Assembly (NCBI RefSeq): GCF_000816845.1
Contig: NZ_CP006877.1
Coordinates: 3,846,501-3,910,500, forward strand
Source of the DNA: Rhizobium gallicum bv. gallicum R602sp
GTDB taxonomy: Bacteria; Pseudomonadota; Alphaproteobacteria; Rhizobiales; Rhizobiaceae
DNA length: 64,000 nucleotides
Direction of reading: 5' to 3'
Below are positions 30,829-40,246 of this stretch, piece after piece (positions within the stretch are counted from its first letter, which is position 1; every line of letters starts with the position of its first letter). The notes under the pieces were generated by a model, which was not told where the DNA came from, made no database searches, and saw only the letters and a program-made list of their open reading frames with translations. Made by a program: the position numbers and the translations under genes.

Positions 30829-31138
30829 CAGAACCTCGCGGCGTCTTGCGCTCCCGGATTTCGGAGCATTTCGAGGCAACCACAGGAATGACAAATTTGT
30901 CTGTGTGCATTGCATCAACGGCGACGTTTAATCACCGAAGCCCCCGACGACAAGCACAATTGCTGTCTGTTTTTAATTTAATCGATTCGCGTTACCGGGA
31001 AGTTGCCGGAAATCGAAACTGGTTTTTCCGAATCAAATTTTATGCTGATTTTTCATCGCTCAGTGGACACATAGGTAGTTTTGACGCAAGCTGGCGTTAA
31101 CGATTTGTTAACGATCGGATTTCCGGAGGTTGCGTCTG
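30829..31138. other. Intergenic region between sdhC and the divergent exported-protein gene
   Basis: These 310 nt hold the start region of the sdh operon on the minus side and a CtrA-type box (31097-31112) on the plus side. No gene, hairpin terminator or repeat beyond these is evident. AT-rich stretches at 30965-31050 are consistent with divergent promoters. Confidence 0.5.
31097..31112 (+). promoter_or_regulatory. CtrA-type binding site (TTAA-N7-TTAAC)
   Basis: The 16-nt site matches the alphaproteobacterial CtrA consensus exactly: TTAA, seven bases, TTAAC. It consists of two direct copies of GTTAACGAT (31096-31104 and 31107-31115) spaced by 11 bp, one helical turn. It lies 26 nt upstream of the start codon at 31139 and 10 nt after a TTGACG (31081-31086). 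Binding has not been shown here. Confidence 0.7.
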
Positions 31139-31615
31139 ATGTTCCAGCGTCTGTCGAAAGTCTTTGCGCTGGTGTTGTGTGCCCTGATTGCGCTTCCTGC
31201 CACGGCGGGCGAGCGTGCTGGGCATCATCGTGGCGTGACCCATTGGGCAAACAAGGCCAAGTGGGCAAACAGCGCCAAACCCTGGTTCGGCGCTCATCGT
31301 CGTCATCATCGCCACCATGGCCACGGCCATAACCGTTATGTTCGCCTCAAGCATTTCTCGCCGTCATCGAACGGCTACCGCATCCGCAGCACTATCGCCG
31401 GATCGCCACAGCGTCTGCGCTATGATTACAATGGCACTTATGCAGGCTCCTATGCTTACGAAACGGAAGGCGGCACCTATTTCGGTGCGGACGGCTATGC
31501 ACTTTACGGTGCGCCGCAGACCGGATCGCTCGCACCCGGGCCCAAAGTGATCGACGTTGCCGTGCAAGCCGATCCTTGCAGCTACGAGGCCAGCGTCTGC
31601 GTCATCAGGCCTTGA
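31139..31615 (+). CDS. Exported histidine-rich protein, function unknown
   Basis: This 158-residue protein has a signal peptide (residues 1-23, ending ALPATAG). It then has repeated WANKAK/WANSAK units and a dense His/Arg cluster (residues 53-64, HRRHHRHHGHGH). The C-terminal half is rich in Tyr, Gly and Ser and holds two Cys (DPCSYEASVC). GGAGG 9 nt upstream favours the ATG at 31139 over the TTG at 31130. The His cluster suggests metal binding in the periplasm or at the surface, which is inference. The CtrA-type box upstream suggests cell-cycle control. Its 3' end overlaps the convergent methyltransferase gene by 11 nt. Confidence 0.75.
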   Translation: MFQRLSKVFALVLCALIALPATAGERAGHHRGVTHWANKAKWANSAKPWFGAHRRHHRHHGHGHNRYVRLKHFSPSSNGYRIRSTIAGSPQRLRYDYNGTYAGSYAYETEGGTYFGADGYALYGAPQTGSLAPGPKVIDVAVQADPCSYEASVCVIRP

Positions 31616-32252
31616 ACCGCCAGACCGTCGTCTTCTTGTTCTCGCTATCTTCGAGCGCCCGCGTTACCGGCACTTCGTAGATGGCGCAAAACTCCAGGCG
31701 CTCCTTTGGCAAATAGGCCCGTCCCGGATCGCCGACCAGAACCTCCTTGCCTTCGCTGGCCAGCCGGTCGAACCACGCAACGAGGGCGTCCGCAAAGACG
31801 CGGTCATAGAACACGTCGCCCGCCAGGACGATATCGGCAGGGACAGGCTTGCCTACGAAATCGGCGCCGCTAAAATCAACGGAGATCCCATTGGCAGCAG
31901 CATTGAGCCGCACGGCCGTTTCAGCCCATGGATCGATATCCACCGCCTTTACCGCCACCGCACCCGCCATCTTCGCCGCGATCGCGACGATCCCCGAACC
32001 TGTTGCGAAGTCGAAAACGCGCTTAGTTCGCACCGTTTCCGGACGATCGAGAATATAACGCGCAAGTCCCTGGCCACCCGCCCAGGCAAAGGCCCAGAAC
32101 GGCGGCGGCAGGCCGATCTCCGCCAGTTCCTCCTCCGTCTTGAGCCAAAGCTCATGAGCTTCGTTCGCCAGATGCAACCGGATCTCCGGCACATGCGGCG
32201 GCGTGATCAGTTTCGTATTGGCGCGGATGAAGATTTCCGGGTCGGTCTTCAA
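31605..32252 (-). CDS. Class I SAM-dependent methyltransferase, ETF-beta lysine methyltransferase-like
   Basis: This 215-residue class I methyltransferase has the SAM-binding VFDFATGSGIVAIAA and AVDIDPWAETAVRLNAAANG. The post-motif DIVLAGDVFYDRVFA is that of the ETFBKMT/METTL20 branch, which trimethylates lysines on electron-transfer flavoprotein beta. The N-terminal IRANTKLITPPHVPEIRLHLANEA also fits. TTG at 32252 is the likely start, 5 nt after the EVE gene stop; an open frame to 32306 overlaps that gene. Substrate identity is inferred from family resemblance, not shown. It is last in the tsaD-gpsA-YciI-EVE series. Confidence 0.8.
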   Translation of the reverse strand: MKTDPEIFIRANTKLITPPHVPEIRLHLANEAHELWLKTEEELAEIGLPPPFWAFAWAGGQGLARYILDRPETVRTKRVFDFATGSGIVAIAAKMAGAVAVKAVDIDPWAETAVRLNAAANGISVDFSGADFVGKPVPADIVLAGDVFYDRVFADALVAWFDRLASEGKEVLVGDPGRAYLPKERLEFCAIYEVPVTRALEDSENKKTTVWRFKA

Positions 32253-32257
32253 TGCGG

Positions 32258-32689
32258 TCAGCGTGGCGGATTGTCGAGGCCGCCCATGCGGCAGACTTCG
32301 AGCCACTCGTCATCTGTCACCGGCTGGACCGAAAGGCGCATCGAGGTTACCAGCGCCATCTTTGAAAGTTTCTCATTCGCCTTGACATCCTTCAGCGTCA
32401 CCGGCTTGGGCAAATCGCGCACAGCGCGGATATCGACGCAATCCCAGCGATCGTCGCCCTTCGCCGTCGAATCCGGATGCGACAATGCGCAGACCTCGAC
32501 GATGCCGACGATCTCCAGGCCGTCATTCGAGTGGTAGAAGAAGCCTCTATCGCCGATCTGCATGGCGCGCATGTTATTGCGGGCGAGATAATTGCGGACG
32601 CCCGTCCACTCCGTACCTTTCTCGCCTGCGGCCTTCTGCTGCTCCCAAGACCAGGAGGAAGGTTCGGATTTATAGAGCCAATGGGCCAT
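32258..32689 (-). CDS. EVE domain protein (modified-base reader fold)
   Basis: This 143-residue EVE-domain protein (PUA-like fold, relative of human THYN1) opens MAHWLYKSEPSSWSWEQQ, with GTEWTGVRNYLARNNMRAMQIGDRGFFYHS and PVTLKDVKANEKLSKMALVTSMRLSVQPVTDDEW, all signature blocks. EVE domains bind modified nucleobases in DNA or RNA. Here it is a standalone domain. It lies 3 nt from the YciI gene and 5 nt from the methyltransferase, so it belongs to one operon. Confidence 0.92.
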   Translation of the reverse strand: MAHWLYKSEPSSWSWEQQKAAGEKGTEWTGVRNYLARNNMRAMQIGDRGFFYHSNDGLEIVGIVEVCALSHPDSTAKGDDRWDCVDIRAVRDLPKPVTLKDVKANEKLSKMALVTSMRLSVQPVTDDEWLEVCRMGGLDNPPR

Positions 32690-32692
32690 CCC

Positions 32693-32986
32693 TTATGCCT
32701 CCGGATTGTTGAAGACCCAGTTGAAGGGCTTGATCTCGACACTCTCGAAAAGACCAGCCTTCGCATAGGGATCGGCATCGGCTAGTGCCTTGGCGGCTTG
32801 CGCGGTATCGGCCTTGACCATGACCATGCTGCCGCAGGGCTTGCCTTCACCGTCGAGGAACGGTCCGGCCATGCTGAGCGTGCCTTCGGCATTCAGCTTG
32901 TCCAGATATTCCAAATGCGCCGCGCGTGTTTCCATGCGTGTGTTGAGGTGCCCCGGCTTGTCCTTGCAGAGAAGGGCAAATAGCAT
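32693..32986 (-). CDS. YciI family protein
   Basis: This 97-residue YciI protein begins MLFALLCKDKPGHLNTRMETRAAHLEYLDKLNAEGTLSMAGPFLDGEGKPCGSM, the family's His-containing first half. AKALADADPYAKAGLFESVEIKPFNWVF follows. YciI proteins form dimers with a putative His-Asp active site, but a general reaction is not defined. It lies 9 nt after gpsA and 3 nt before the EVE gene. Confidence 0.92.
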   Translation of the reverse strand: MLFALLCKDKPGHLNTRMETRAAHLEYLDKLNAEGTLSMAGPFLDGEGKPCGSMVMVKADTAQAAKALADADPYAKAGLFESVEIKPFNWVFNNPEA

Positions 32987-32995
32987 GTCTGTCTC

Positions 32996-33979
32996 CTATT
33001 CGGTCGTAATCGGACGTGTCATCAATTGTTCGATGGCCTCGGTGATGCTGAGTTTACCTTCGATGATCGCCGAGACGGCGTCCGTGATCGGCATCGCGAT
33101 GCCGAGCTCTTCCGCCAGCCGCGAGGCGACGGCCGCGGCAAAGGCACCTTCCACCAATTCGCCTCGCAAAGGATCGGCCTTTTCACCGCGGCCAAGCGCA
33201 ATGCCGAAGCGCAGGTTGCGCGACTGATGGCTCGTTGCCGTCAGGACAAGATCGCCCAGCCCGGAAAGCCCGCGCACCGTATCCGCCTGCCCGCCCTTGG
33301 CAACGACGAGGCGCGACATTTCCGCCAGCCCGCGCGCGATCAGCGCCGCGCGCGCAGAATCGCCGATACCGCAGCCTTCAACGATACCACAGGCGATCGC
33401 CAATACATTCTTCAACGCACCACCAAGCTGCACGCCGATACGGTCGGACGACGGATAGAGCCGGAAGGTCCTGCCCGAAATCGCCTGCGCCAGCCGCTCG
33501 GCAACGGCCACGTCCGATGCCGCAATTACCATAGCGGTCGGCAGTCCTTTGGCGATGTCGGATGCAAAACCCGGCCCCGAAAGCACCGCGACGCGATGTT
33601 GCGGCAATTCGCGCTCCAGCATGTCTGTCAACAAGTTGCCGGTCGCCCGCTCGATGCCCTTGGCACAGGTTACGACGATCGCGTCCTTGGCGAGGTAAGG
33701 GCCATACTGCCGAGCCGCATCCGCCTGCGCCTGCGACGGCATGGCCAAAAGCACGATATCGGCATCGTCGATCGAATCGGGTTCTGCCGAGAATTCCAAT
33801 GCTTGCGGCAGCTCAATGCCGGGAAGAACCGCATCATGCAGCCGTTCGGCTTTCAGGTCGGCCATCAGCGCAGGGTCGCGGCCGACGAGAGTGACCTGGC
33901 TGCGGCCGGCGAGCGCAATGACTGCGGCAAGCGCCGTTCCGAAAGCGCCCGCGCCAACGACGGCAATCCGTTCGCTCAT
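32996..33979 (-). CDS. gpsA: Glycerol-3-phosphate dehydrogenase [NAD(P)+]
   Basis: This 327-residue enzyme makes sn-glycerol 3-phosphate from dihydroxyacetone phosphate for phospholipid synthesis. The NAD(P)-binding [17 protein letters not shown] is at residues 5-21. [16 protein letters not shown] and the catalytic Lys region [17 protein letters not shown] are conserved, with [13 protein letters not shown] further on. The ATG overlaps the tsaD stop by four bases. Confidence 0.96.
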   Translation of the reverse strand: MSERIAVVGAGAFGTALAAVIALAGRSQVTLVGRDPALMADLKAERLHDAVLPGIELPQALEFSAEPDSIDDADIVLLAMPSQAQADAARQYGPYLAKDAIVVTCAKGIERATGNLLTDMLERELPQHRVAVLSGPGFASDIAKGLPTAMVIAASDVAVAERLAQAISGRTFRLYPSSDRIGVQLGGALKNVLAIACGIVEGCGIGDSARAALIARGLAEMSRLVVAKGGQADTVRGLSGLGDLVLTATSHQSRNLRFGIALGRGEKADPLRGELVEGAFAAAVASRLAEELGIAMPITDAVSAIIEGKLSITEAIEQLMTRPITTE

Positions 33980-35073
33980 GCCTTTGCCCCCCGCTTTCCG
34001 TAGCTGATCAGCGCTTCCGCATTCGAATCCAACGGCCAGCGCGAGCGCGGCTGCACATCGAGATCATCCGGCGCAACACCTGTCGCCATGCGCTCGAGCC
34101 CCGCCCAGGCAATCATCACCGCATTGTCGGTGCACAATCTCAGCGGCGGCGCGATGAAGCGGAAGGCGTATTTATCACAGAGCGCCTGTAGCGTGGCACG
34201 TACTTCGAGGTTGGCGGCGACGCCGCCCGCGACCACCAGGGCGGGCTCCTCGTCCAGATGCGGAAACTCCGCGCTGAACCGCTGTAATCCACGGCCGATG
34301 CGATCCTTCAGAGTCCTCGAAATCGCTCTCTGAAACGAAGCGCAGACATCGGCGACATCCTGCTCCGTCAGCGGCGCGATATCCGCTGCGGTCTGCCGGA
34401 CCGCCGTCTTCAAGCCCGAAAAGGAAAAATCGAGCCGCTTTTCACCGACGAGCGGCCGCGGGAAATCGAAGCGGTCCGGGTTACCCTTCTTCGCTGCCTC
34501 CTCCACCTGGGGTCCGCCGGGATAAGGCAGCCCGAGCAGCTTCGCCGTCTTGTCGAACGCCTCGCCGAGCGCATCGTCGATCGTCGTTCCCCAGCGTTCG
34601 TATTGGCCAATGCCGCGCACGAGGATGAGCTGCGTATGACCACCCGACACAAGCAGCATCAGATAGGGAAAGGAAAGCCCGTCCGTCAGCCGCGCCGTCA
34701 GCGCATGGCCTTCGAGATGGTTCACGGCATAAAGCGGCTTGCCGGCGGCCTTGGCGATCGCCTTGCCGGTCATCAGTCCGACGAGCAGCCCGCCGATCAA
34801 TCCCGGCCCCGAGGTCACAGCGATCGCATCGACGTCGCGGACCGACACGCCGGCGCGCTGCAACGCCTCGTCGATCAGTGTATCGAGTGCCTCGACATGG
34901 GCACGCGCGGCTATCTCTGGCACCACGCCACCATAGGCGCTATGCTCGTCCAATTGGCTCAAGACGACGTCGGAAAGCACCTTCGAACGCCCGTCCGCAT
35001 CGCGCTCGACCACAGCCGCGGCAGTCTCGTCGCAGCTTGTTTCGATGCCGAGGATGCGTAGAAAGGGAGCCAT
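33976..35073 (-). CDS. tsaD: tRNA N6-adenosine threonylcarbamoyltransferase TsaD
   Basis: This 365-residue protein is the catalytic subunit that transfers threonylcarbamoyl to A37 of ANN-reading tRNAs. It begins [18 protein letters not shown], has [12 protein letters not shown] (metal-binding His pair) and [13 protein letters not shown], and a C-terminal [12 protein letters not shown]. The frame stays open far upstream to 36228, but that stretch is antisense to hemC and hemD and is not coding. It is divergent from hemC (72-nt gap). Confidence 0.96.
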   Translation of the reverse strand: MAPFLRILGIETSCDETAAAVVERDADGRSKVLSDVVLSQLDEHSAYGGVVPEIAARAHVEALDTLIDEALQRAGVSVRDVDAIAVTSGPGLIGGLLVGLMTGKAIAKAAGKPLYAVNHLEGHALTARLTDGLSFPYLMLLVSGGHTQLILVRGIGQYERWGTTIDDALGEAFDKTAKLLGLPYPGGPQVEEAAKKGNPDRFDFPRPLVGEKRLDFSFSGLKTAVRQTAADIAPLTEQDVADVCASFQRAISRTLKDRIGRGLQRFSAEFPHLDEEPALVVAGGVAANLEVRATLQALCDKYAFRFIAPPLRLCTDNAVMIAWAGLERMATGVAPDDLDVQPRSRWPLDSNAEALISYGKRGAKA

Positions 35074-35145
35074 GAAGCCTGTCGTTGATTGCGATGGGTG
35101 CAAAACCCGGTTACGAGAACTTCCGGTAACAACGGATCGAAGCGG

Positions 35146-36075
35146 ATGCAAACAAAACCTTTCCGGATCGGAACGCGGGGCAGCCCGCTGGCCCTTGCTC
35201 AGGCTCGCGAAGCGCGCGATCGGCTGATGGCGGCCCACGGAATGGCGGAGGAAATGTTCGAGATCGTCGTGCTGACCACGAAAGGTGACCGCATTACCGA
35301 CCGTGCGCTTGCCGAGATCGGCGGCAAGGGTCTTTTCACCCAGGAACTGGAAGAAAAGCTTGCAAGCGGCGACCTCGATTTGGCCGTCCATTCCGCAAAG
35401 GACATGCCGACGGTGTTGCCGGAAGAGCTTCATCTCTCGGCCTATCTGCCGCGCGAAGACATCCGCGATGCGGTAATCGGCCGCACGGCGCCAAAACTGA
35501 TCGAGCTGCCGCATGGGGCAACGGTGGGGTCGGCGTCGCTGCGCCGCCAGGCTCTGATCCGCCGCATGCGGCCGGATATCAAAGTGATAACCTTCCGGGG
35601 CGCGGTGGAAACCCGCCTGCGCAAGCTGGACGAAGGCCAGGTCGATGCGACGCTGTTGGCGCTCGCGGGCCTGAAGCGTCTTGGCAAGGTCGACGTGATC
35701 ACCGACATCCTCGATCCCGACACCTTCCCGCCGGCTCCCGCGCAAGGCGCGATCTGCATCGAAAGCCGTATTGGCGATCAGCGCACCGACGATCTGCTGG
35801 TCGCCATCAACGACCCGGCGACCCACGACGCCGTCTCGTGTGAGCGCGCGTTCCTTGCGGCGCTCGACGGCTCTTGCCGCACGCCGATCGGCGGATATGC
35901 GATTTGCGAAGGCGATCGGATCAAGTTCTCCGGCCTGATCATCACGCCGGATGGTCGCAACCAGCACTCGGTCACCATCGATGGCAATCGGCGCGATGCC
36001 GCAGCGCTTGGCACGCGCGCCGGACAAGACATCCGCGCCCGCGCTGGCAGCAGCTTCTTCGACGACTGGAGCTGA
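35146..36075 (+). CDS. hemC: Hydroxymethylbilane synthase (porphobilinogen deaminase)
   Basis: This 309-residue enzyme joins four porphobilinogens into hydroxymethylbilane for haem. [22 protein letters not shown] is the N-terminus, [13 protein letters not shown] the substrate Asp region, and the dipyrromethane cofactor Cys is in [11 protein letters not shown] (about residue 247). The chosen ATG at 35146 begins MQTKPFRIG; upstream open frame to 35089 is not conserved. It starts a six- to seven-gene plus-strand series. Confidence 0.95.
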   Translation: MQTKPFRIGTRGSPLALAQAREARDRLMAAHGMAEEMFEIVVLTTKGDRITDRALAEIGGKGLFTQELEEKLASGDLDLAVHSAKDMPTVLPEELHLSAYLPREDIRDAVIGRTAPKLIELPHGATVGSASLRRQALIRRMRPDIKVITFRGAVETRLRKLDEGQVDATLLALAGLKRLGKVDVITDILDPDTFPPAPAQGAICIESRIGDQRTDDLLVAINDPATHDAVSCERAFLAALDGSCRTPIGGYAICEGDRIKFSGLIITPDGRNQHSVTIDGNRRDAAALGTRAGQDIRARAGSSFFDDWS

Positions 36076-36081
36076 CGTCCG

Positions 36082-36786
36082 ATGCGTGTGCTCGTCACCC
36101 GGCCGTGGCGTTCGGGGGAGCGAACCGCCAAAAGGTTGCGCGACATGGGGCATGAGCCCGTCTTGCTGCCGCTCTCGCAGCCCATGCATGATGGCAAGAC
36201 CGCTATGGATGCGTTGGCAAGGAGCCACGGCCCTATTGCCATCACAAGCGCGGAAGCTGTCCGTGCGCTCTCGTCGTCAGGAACAGACGTCAAGCCTTAT
36301 CGCCGCCGGCCGGTCTTCGCCGTTGGCGAAGCGAGCGCAAACGAGGCAAAAGCGGTGGGATTTTCTTTAGTCTTAGCCTCGGCGGGCGATGGCGCGCGAC
36401 TTGCGGAGTTGATCGCGCAGCAGACGCGGGAATCTGTCACCTATCTCGCCGGTTCGCCGCGCGCCGAGACGTTCGAGCGCACCGCGCATGCGCTGGGACT
36501 GAAGGTCGATGTCGTCGAGTGTTATCGGATGCATCCGGCAGAACCTGATCCGGTGGCCCTGCGGGAAGCATTGACCCCGCCCCCGGAGGCCATACTCCTT
36601 TTTTCCCGCCAGACCGCAGAGCGTTTTTTCCGCCTCGCCGAGGCCCAATCGGAACCCGGCTGGCTCAATCAGGCCCTCATCCTTTGCCTCAGCGCATCCG
36701 TTGCCGCGGCCGTCCCGGCTTCACTCGGCAGAAACCTTCGCATCGCAGCATTGCCGGATGAGGGAAGCCTTCTGTCGCTTCTTTGA
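36082..36786 (+). CDS. hemD: Uroporphyrinogen-III synthase
   Basis: This 234-residue uroporphyrinogen-III synthase cyclises hydroxymethylbilane with inversion of ring D. The family is weakly conserved, but [43 protein letters not shown], the [12 protein letters not shown] segment and [15 protein letters not shown] match its two-domain layout. It follows hemC by 6 nt, which is the strongest support. Confidence 0.9.
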   Translation: MRVLVTRPWRSGERTAKRLRDMGHEPVLLPLSQPMHDGKTAMDALARSHGPIAITSAEAVRALSSSGTDVKPYRRRPVFAVGEASANEAKAVGFSLVLASAGDGARLAELIAQQTRESVTYLAGSPRAETFERTAHALGLKVDVVECYRMHPAEPDPVALREALTPPPEAILLFSRQTAERFFRLAEAQSEPGWLNQALILCLSASVAAAVPASLGRNLRIAALPDEGSLLSLL

Positions 36787-36875
36787 ACGCCTTACGCGCC
36801 CAAATTTGATCTAACCTCTTTCCATAACTGGCATCACTGACTAGTTTCGTTGCGATGCAGGAAAATGAGGTACGC

Positions 36876-38129
36876 ATGGTATCGGGAAATCCGCCACGTC
36901 ATTCGAAAAACGCCGACGAGCCGGTCACGATCGATCTGGAAGCGCAGAAAATTGCAGCAGCAGCCGATACCGAGGAGAAATCAGAAGCAAACGCCCCTGA
37001 CGCCGGCACGCCCGACGCAGACAACGCGACAGGCGGCCTAGAGGCTTCCGCCGATCCGGAAAAAGAACCATTGGCCGAGGATACGGCAGAGCGCGCCGCT
37101 GCCTTTGAGGAGCCCCGTCAGCCGGAAATGGCAACTGACCCCGAGCCCGTCCGGCAAAAGCCGCGCGGCGGAACGACGTCGGGTCTGATCGCCGCCGGTA
37201 TTTTCGGCGGCCTCGTTGCCCTGCTGGGTGCTGGCGTGATCCAATATGCCGGCTACCTTCCGACGTCTTCCGCACCTCAGACCGCGCTGGATGAAACGGC
37301 CAGCCTTTCAGCTGAAATCGACGGCCTCAAGCAATCGATCGCGAACCTCGCCGCCGCGCCGAACACCGGCGACGATACGCTCGACAAGCGTGTCTCTGCG
37401 CTCGAAACGGCGGCAAAGACGCCTGCCGCGACGGGGCCAGTAGACACCCCGGAGGTCGACGCGCTGAACCAGAAGGTCACGGATTTGGCCACTCAGCTGG
37501 AACAGTTGCGCACATCTCTCTCTCAAACCTTTGAAGAGCGGGCGTCGGGCGGCGCCGACATTATCAAGCGCCTGGAAGAAGCAGAGAAGAAGCTCGACGA
37601 ACCACGCCAGGATGTTGCCGTTGCGCAGGCGATCGCCGCTGCGGCCCTCAAGGCAGCGATCGACCGCGGCGGACCTTTCATGGCCGAGCTCGATACTTTC
37701 GCCGGCGTTTCGCCGGACGACCCCGCCGTCGCCGACCTCCGTAATTTCGCCGAAACCGGCGTACCCTCTCGCGCCGAACTGATCCGCCAGGTTCCCGACG
37801 TCGCGACCGCCATCATCCAATCCGTCAACCGAGCGGATCCGAACCAGAGCTGGTCGGACCGGCTGATGGCGAGTGCCAAGTCGCTCGTCACCGTGCGCCC
37901 TGTCGGCAACATCGAGGGCGAAAGTGTCGAGGCGATTGCGGCGCGTATGGAAGACAAGGTGAAGAACGGCGACCTACCGGGCGCTGCCAACGAATGGAAC
38001 GGCTTGCCCTCGAACGCAAAGCAGGCGTCCGCCGCCTTCAAACAGTCATTGGAAGCCCGCATCCGCGTCGAGGAACTGGTGGGTGGTGCGCTCTCCAAGG
38101 CCATTTCTGGCGCCGGCAAGGAGGGTTGA
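36876..38129 (+). CDS. Mitofilin/Mic60-like inner membrane protein (COG4223 type)
   Basis: This 417-residue protein has an acidic, Pro/Ala-rich cytoplasmic part (about residues 1-105), one membrane helix (GLIAAGIFGGLVALLGAGVIQYAGYL, about 106-131), then coiled coil and a C-terminal mitofilin-like domain (AIAAAALKAAIDRGGPFMAELDTFAGV). It is the alphaproteobacterial relative of mitochondrial Mic60, which shapes inner membranes. GAGG 5 nt before the ATG at 36876 is preferred to the upstream ATG at 36855. The position between hemD and a HemY-domain gene is known for alphaproteobacterial Mic60. Confidence 0.85.
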   Translation: MVSGNPPRHSKNADEPVTIDLEAQKIAAAADTEEKSEANAPDAGTPDADNATGGLEASADPEKEPLAEDTAERAAAFEEPRQPEMATDPEPVRQKPRGGTTSGLIAAGIFGGLVALLGAGVIQYAGYLPTSSAPQTALDETASLSAEIDGLKQSIANLAAAPNTGDDTLDKRVSALETAAKTPAATGPVDTPEVDALNQKVTDLATQLEQLRTSLSQTFEERASGGADIIKRLEEAEKKLDEPRQDVAVAQAIAAAALKAAIDRGGPFMAELDTFAGVSPDDPAVADLRNFAETGVPSRAELIRQVPDVATAIIQSVNRADPNQSWSDRLMASAKSLVTVRPVGNIEGESVEAIAARMEDKVKNGDLPGAANEWNGLPSNAKQASAAFKQSLEARIRVEELVGGALSKAISGAGKEG

Positions 38130-38132
38130 TCG

Positions 38133-39743
38133 ATGATTCGTCTCGTCGTCTTCGTCATCCTCGTCGTCGCTCTCGGCTACGGCTTCTCCTGGCTTGCCGA
38201 TCGCCCCGGCGATCTCTCGCTGGTGTGGGAAGGCCGGCTTTATCAGGCAAAGCTGATCGTCGCGGCAAGCGGCCTCATCGCACTGATTGCTGGTGTCATG
38301 ATCGCCTGGTGGCTGGTCCGCACGGTCTGGACGTCGCCCCATTCCGTGACCCGCTATTTTCGCGCCCGCAAGCGTGATCGCGGCTACCAGTCCCTCTCGA
38401 CCGGCCTTATCGCCGCGGGCGCCGGAAATGCCCTGCTTGCCCGCAAGATGGCAGCCCGGTCCCGCGGCCTCATCCGCGCCGATCAGGAGCCGCTGATCAA
38501 CCTGCTAGAAGCGCAGGCGGCCTTGATCGAGGGCCGGCATGACGAAGCCCGTGCCAAGTTCGAAGCGATGGCCAACGATCCGGAAACACGTGAACTTGGC
38601 CTTCGCGGGCTCTATCTCGAGGCCAAGCGCCTCGGCGCCAACGAGGCCGCACGCCAATATGCCGAAAAGGCGGCCGACAGCGCGCCTTACCTGCCCTGGG
38701 CAGCGCAGGCGACGCTCGAATACCGCAGCCAGGCCGGCCGCTGGGACGACGCCATCCTGCTTCTTGAGCAACAGAAGGCCGCGCGTGTCGTCGAAAAGCA
38801 GGATGCGGAACGCTTGCGCGGAGTTCTGCTGACGGCTCGCGCCGGCGACAAGCTCGAAGGCGATCCGGCCGGTGCGCGCGACGACGCGATGCATGCGCTG
38901 AAGCTCATTGCCGATTTCGAACCGGCCGCGATCATTGCCGCCAAGGCGCTTTTCCGTGACGACAAGCTGCGCAAGGCCGCCTCAATCCTCGAACAGGCCT
39001 GGAAGGCAGGGCCACACCCCGAGATCGGCCGCACCTATGTGCTTGCCCGAAGCGGCGATTCCGCCGTCGATCGCCTGAAGCGAGCCGAACGGCTGGAAGC
39101 CCTGCGCCCCAACAACGTCGAATCCCTGCTGGTGGTCGCACAGGCGGCTCTCGATGCGCAGGATTTCGCCAAGGCCAGGGCCAAGGCCGAAGCGGCAGCG
39201 CGCATGCAGCCGCGTGAAGCGGCCTTCCTGCTGCTTGCTGATATCGAGGAAGCCGAGACCGGCGACCAAGGCCGTATACGCCACTGGCTGGCGCAGGCGC
39301 TGAAGGCGCCGCGCGATCCGGCCTGGGTGGCTGACGGCTTCGTTTCGGACAAATGGCTTCCCGTCTCACCCCTCACCGGCCGTCTCGACGCCTTCGAATG
39401 GAAGGCGCCCTTCGGTCAGCTTGAAGGACCGATCGAGGACGGCTCCGCCGTCTCGATCGATACCGCGCTGAAGACCCTGCCGCCCGTTCGCGAGACACGG
39501 CCAGAAAGCCCGGCCAACGATCATCGCATCATTGAACTGGAGCGCGCCGCGACGATTGCAGAGGCCGCGCGGCCGGCTCCTGCTGCCGCACCGAAGCCTG
39601 GCTTGCCCGCGACGGCGTCCAAACAGCCAGAGCCGATTGCCGCACAGCCAGAGCCGAAACCCTTTTATGGAATGCCGGACGACCCTGGCGTTCGCAACAT
39701 GAAGGCGGAACCGGAACCCAAGACACGACTCCGCCTTTTCTGA
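38133..39743 (+). CDS. HemY N-terminal domain / TPR protein (Orf52-like)
   Basis: This 536-residue protein has two membrane helices near the N-terminus (about residues 3-18 and 43-65) around a HemY N-terminal domain. A long TPR-like helical region follows (LINLLEAQAALIEGRHDEARAKFEAM, then AAQATLEYRSQAGRWDDAILLLEQQ). The C-terminus is Pro/Ala-rich. It starts 3 nt after the mitofilin-like gene. Together these two form the haem-linked Mic60-Orf52 pair of alphaproteobacteria. The direct partner or substrate is unknown. Confidence 0.85.
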   Translation: MIRLVVFVILVVALGYGFSWLADRPGDLSLVWEGRLYQAKLIVAASGLIALIAGVMIAWWLVRTVWTSPHSVTRYFRARKRDRGYQSLSTGLIAAGAGNALLARKMAARSRGLIRADQEPLINLLEAQAALIEGRHDEARAKFEAMANDPETRELGLRGLYLEAKRLGANEAARQYAEKAADSAPYLPWAAQATLEYRSQAGRWDDAILLLEQQKAARVVEKQDAERLRGVLLTARAGDKLEGDPAGARDDAMHALKLIADFEPAAIIAAKALFRDDKLRKAASILEQAWKAGPHPEIGRTYVLARSGDSAVDRLKRAERLEALRPNNVESLLVVAQAALDAQDFAKARAKAEAAARMQPREAAFLLLADIEEAETGDQGRIRHWLAQALKAPRDPAWVADGFVSDKWLPVSPLTGRLDAFEWKAPFGQLEGPIEDGSAVSIDTALKTLPPVRETRPESPANDHRIIELERAATIAEAARPAPAAAPKPGLPATASKQPEPIAAQPEPKPFYGMPDDPGVRNMKAEPEPKTRLRLF

Positions 39744-39760
39744 AATGGAATAAAATCCGC

Positions 39761-40246
39761 ATGTTCGAACGTTTTCAGGCATTCTTCCAAAAGCTCACCG
39801 CAAACAACCCCAAGAAGGGTTTTAGCCCTGACGATCCCCGCATTGCCGTTGCCGCTCTCTGCATGCAAGTGATGGAAGCGGACGGTAAGATCAAGGACAG
39901 CGAAAAGAAGCGGCTCCGCAAACTGCTCAAGGAGCAGTACGGCCTTGACGGAAAGCCGCTTGAGGCAGTGATTGCGGCTGGCCAGGAAGCCGAGAGCAGC
40001 GCCGTCGACTATTACCGCTTCACCTCCGACCTGAAACGCCATCTCGATACCGAGCAACGGCTGGAACTCATCGGCATTCTCTGGGACATCGTCTATGCCG
40101 ACGGCGAACGCAGCGAGATGGAGGACCACGTTATTTGGCGGATCGCCGATCTCTTGGGTGTTTCCTCCCGCGAGCGCATCCAGAAACGTCAGGAGGCAGC
40201 CGCACGGGTGACCGATACGGTGGTGGTGCAAGACGATGCCGATTGA
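39761..40246 (+). CDS. TerB-family protein
   Basis: This 161-residue helical protein resembles the TerB/tellurite-resistance and DnaJ-associated TerB domain. It has AVAALCMQVMEADGKIKDSEKKRLRKLL and LIGILWDIVYADGERSEMEDHVIWRIADLLGVS, two acidic metal-binding-like loops (EADGKI and YADGER). The role is not clear; TerB domains occur in membrane-stress and metal-linked modules. It overlaps the next gene by 11 nt. Confidence 0.85.
   Translation: MFERFQAFFQKLTANNPKKGFSPDDPRIAVAALCMQVMEADGKIKDSEKKRLRKLLKEQYGLDGKPLEAVIAAGQEAESSAVDYYRFTSDLKRHLDTEQRLELIGILWDIVYADGERSEMEDHVIWRIADLLGVSSRERIQKRQEAAARVTDTVVVQDDAD

Noticed and set aside
35074..36228. Long minus-strand frame extending tsaD upstream to 36228 (750 codons)
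   Set aside because: It is antisense to hemC and the start of hemD, and TsaD similarity begins only at the ATG at 35073.
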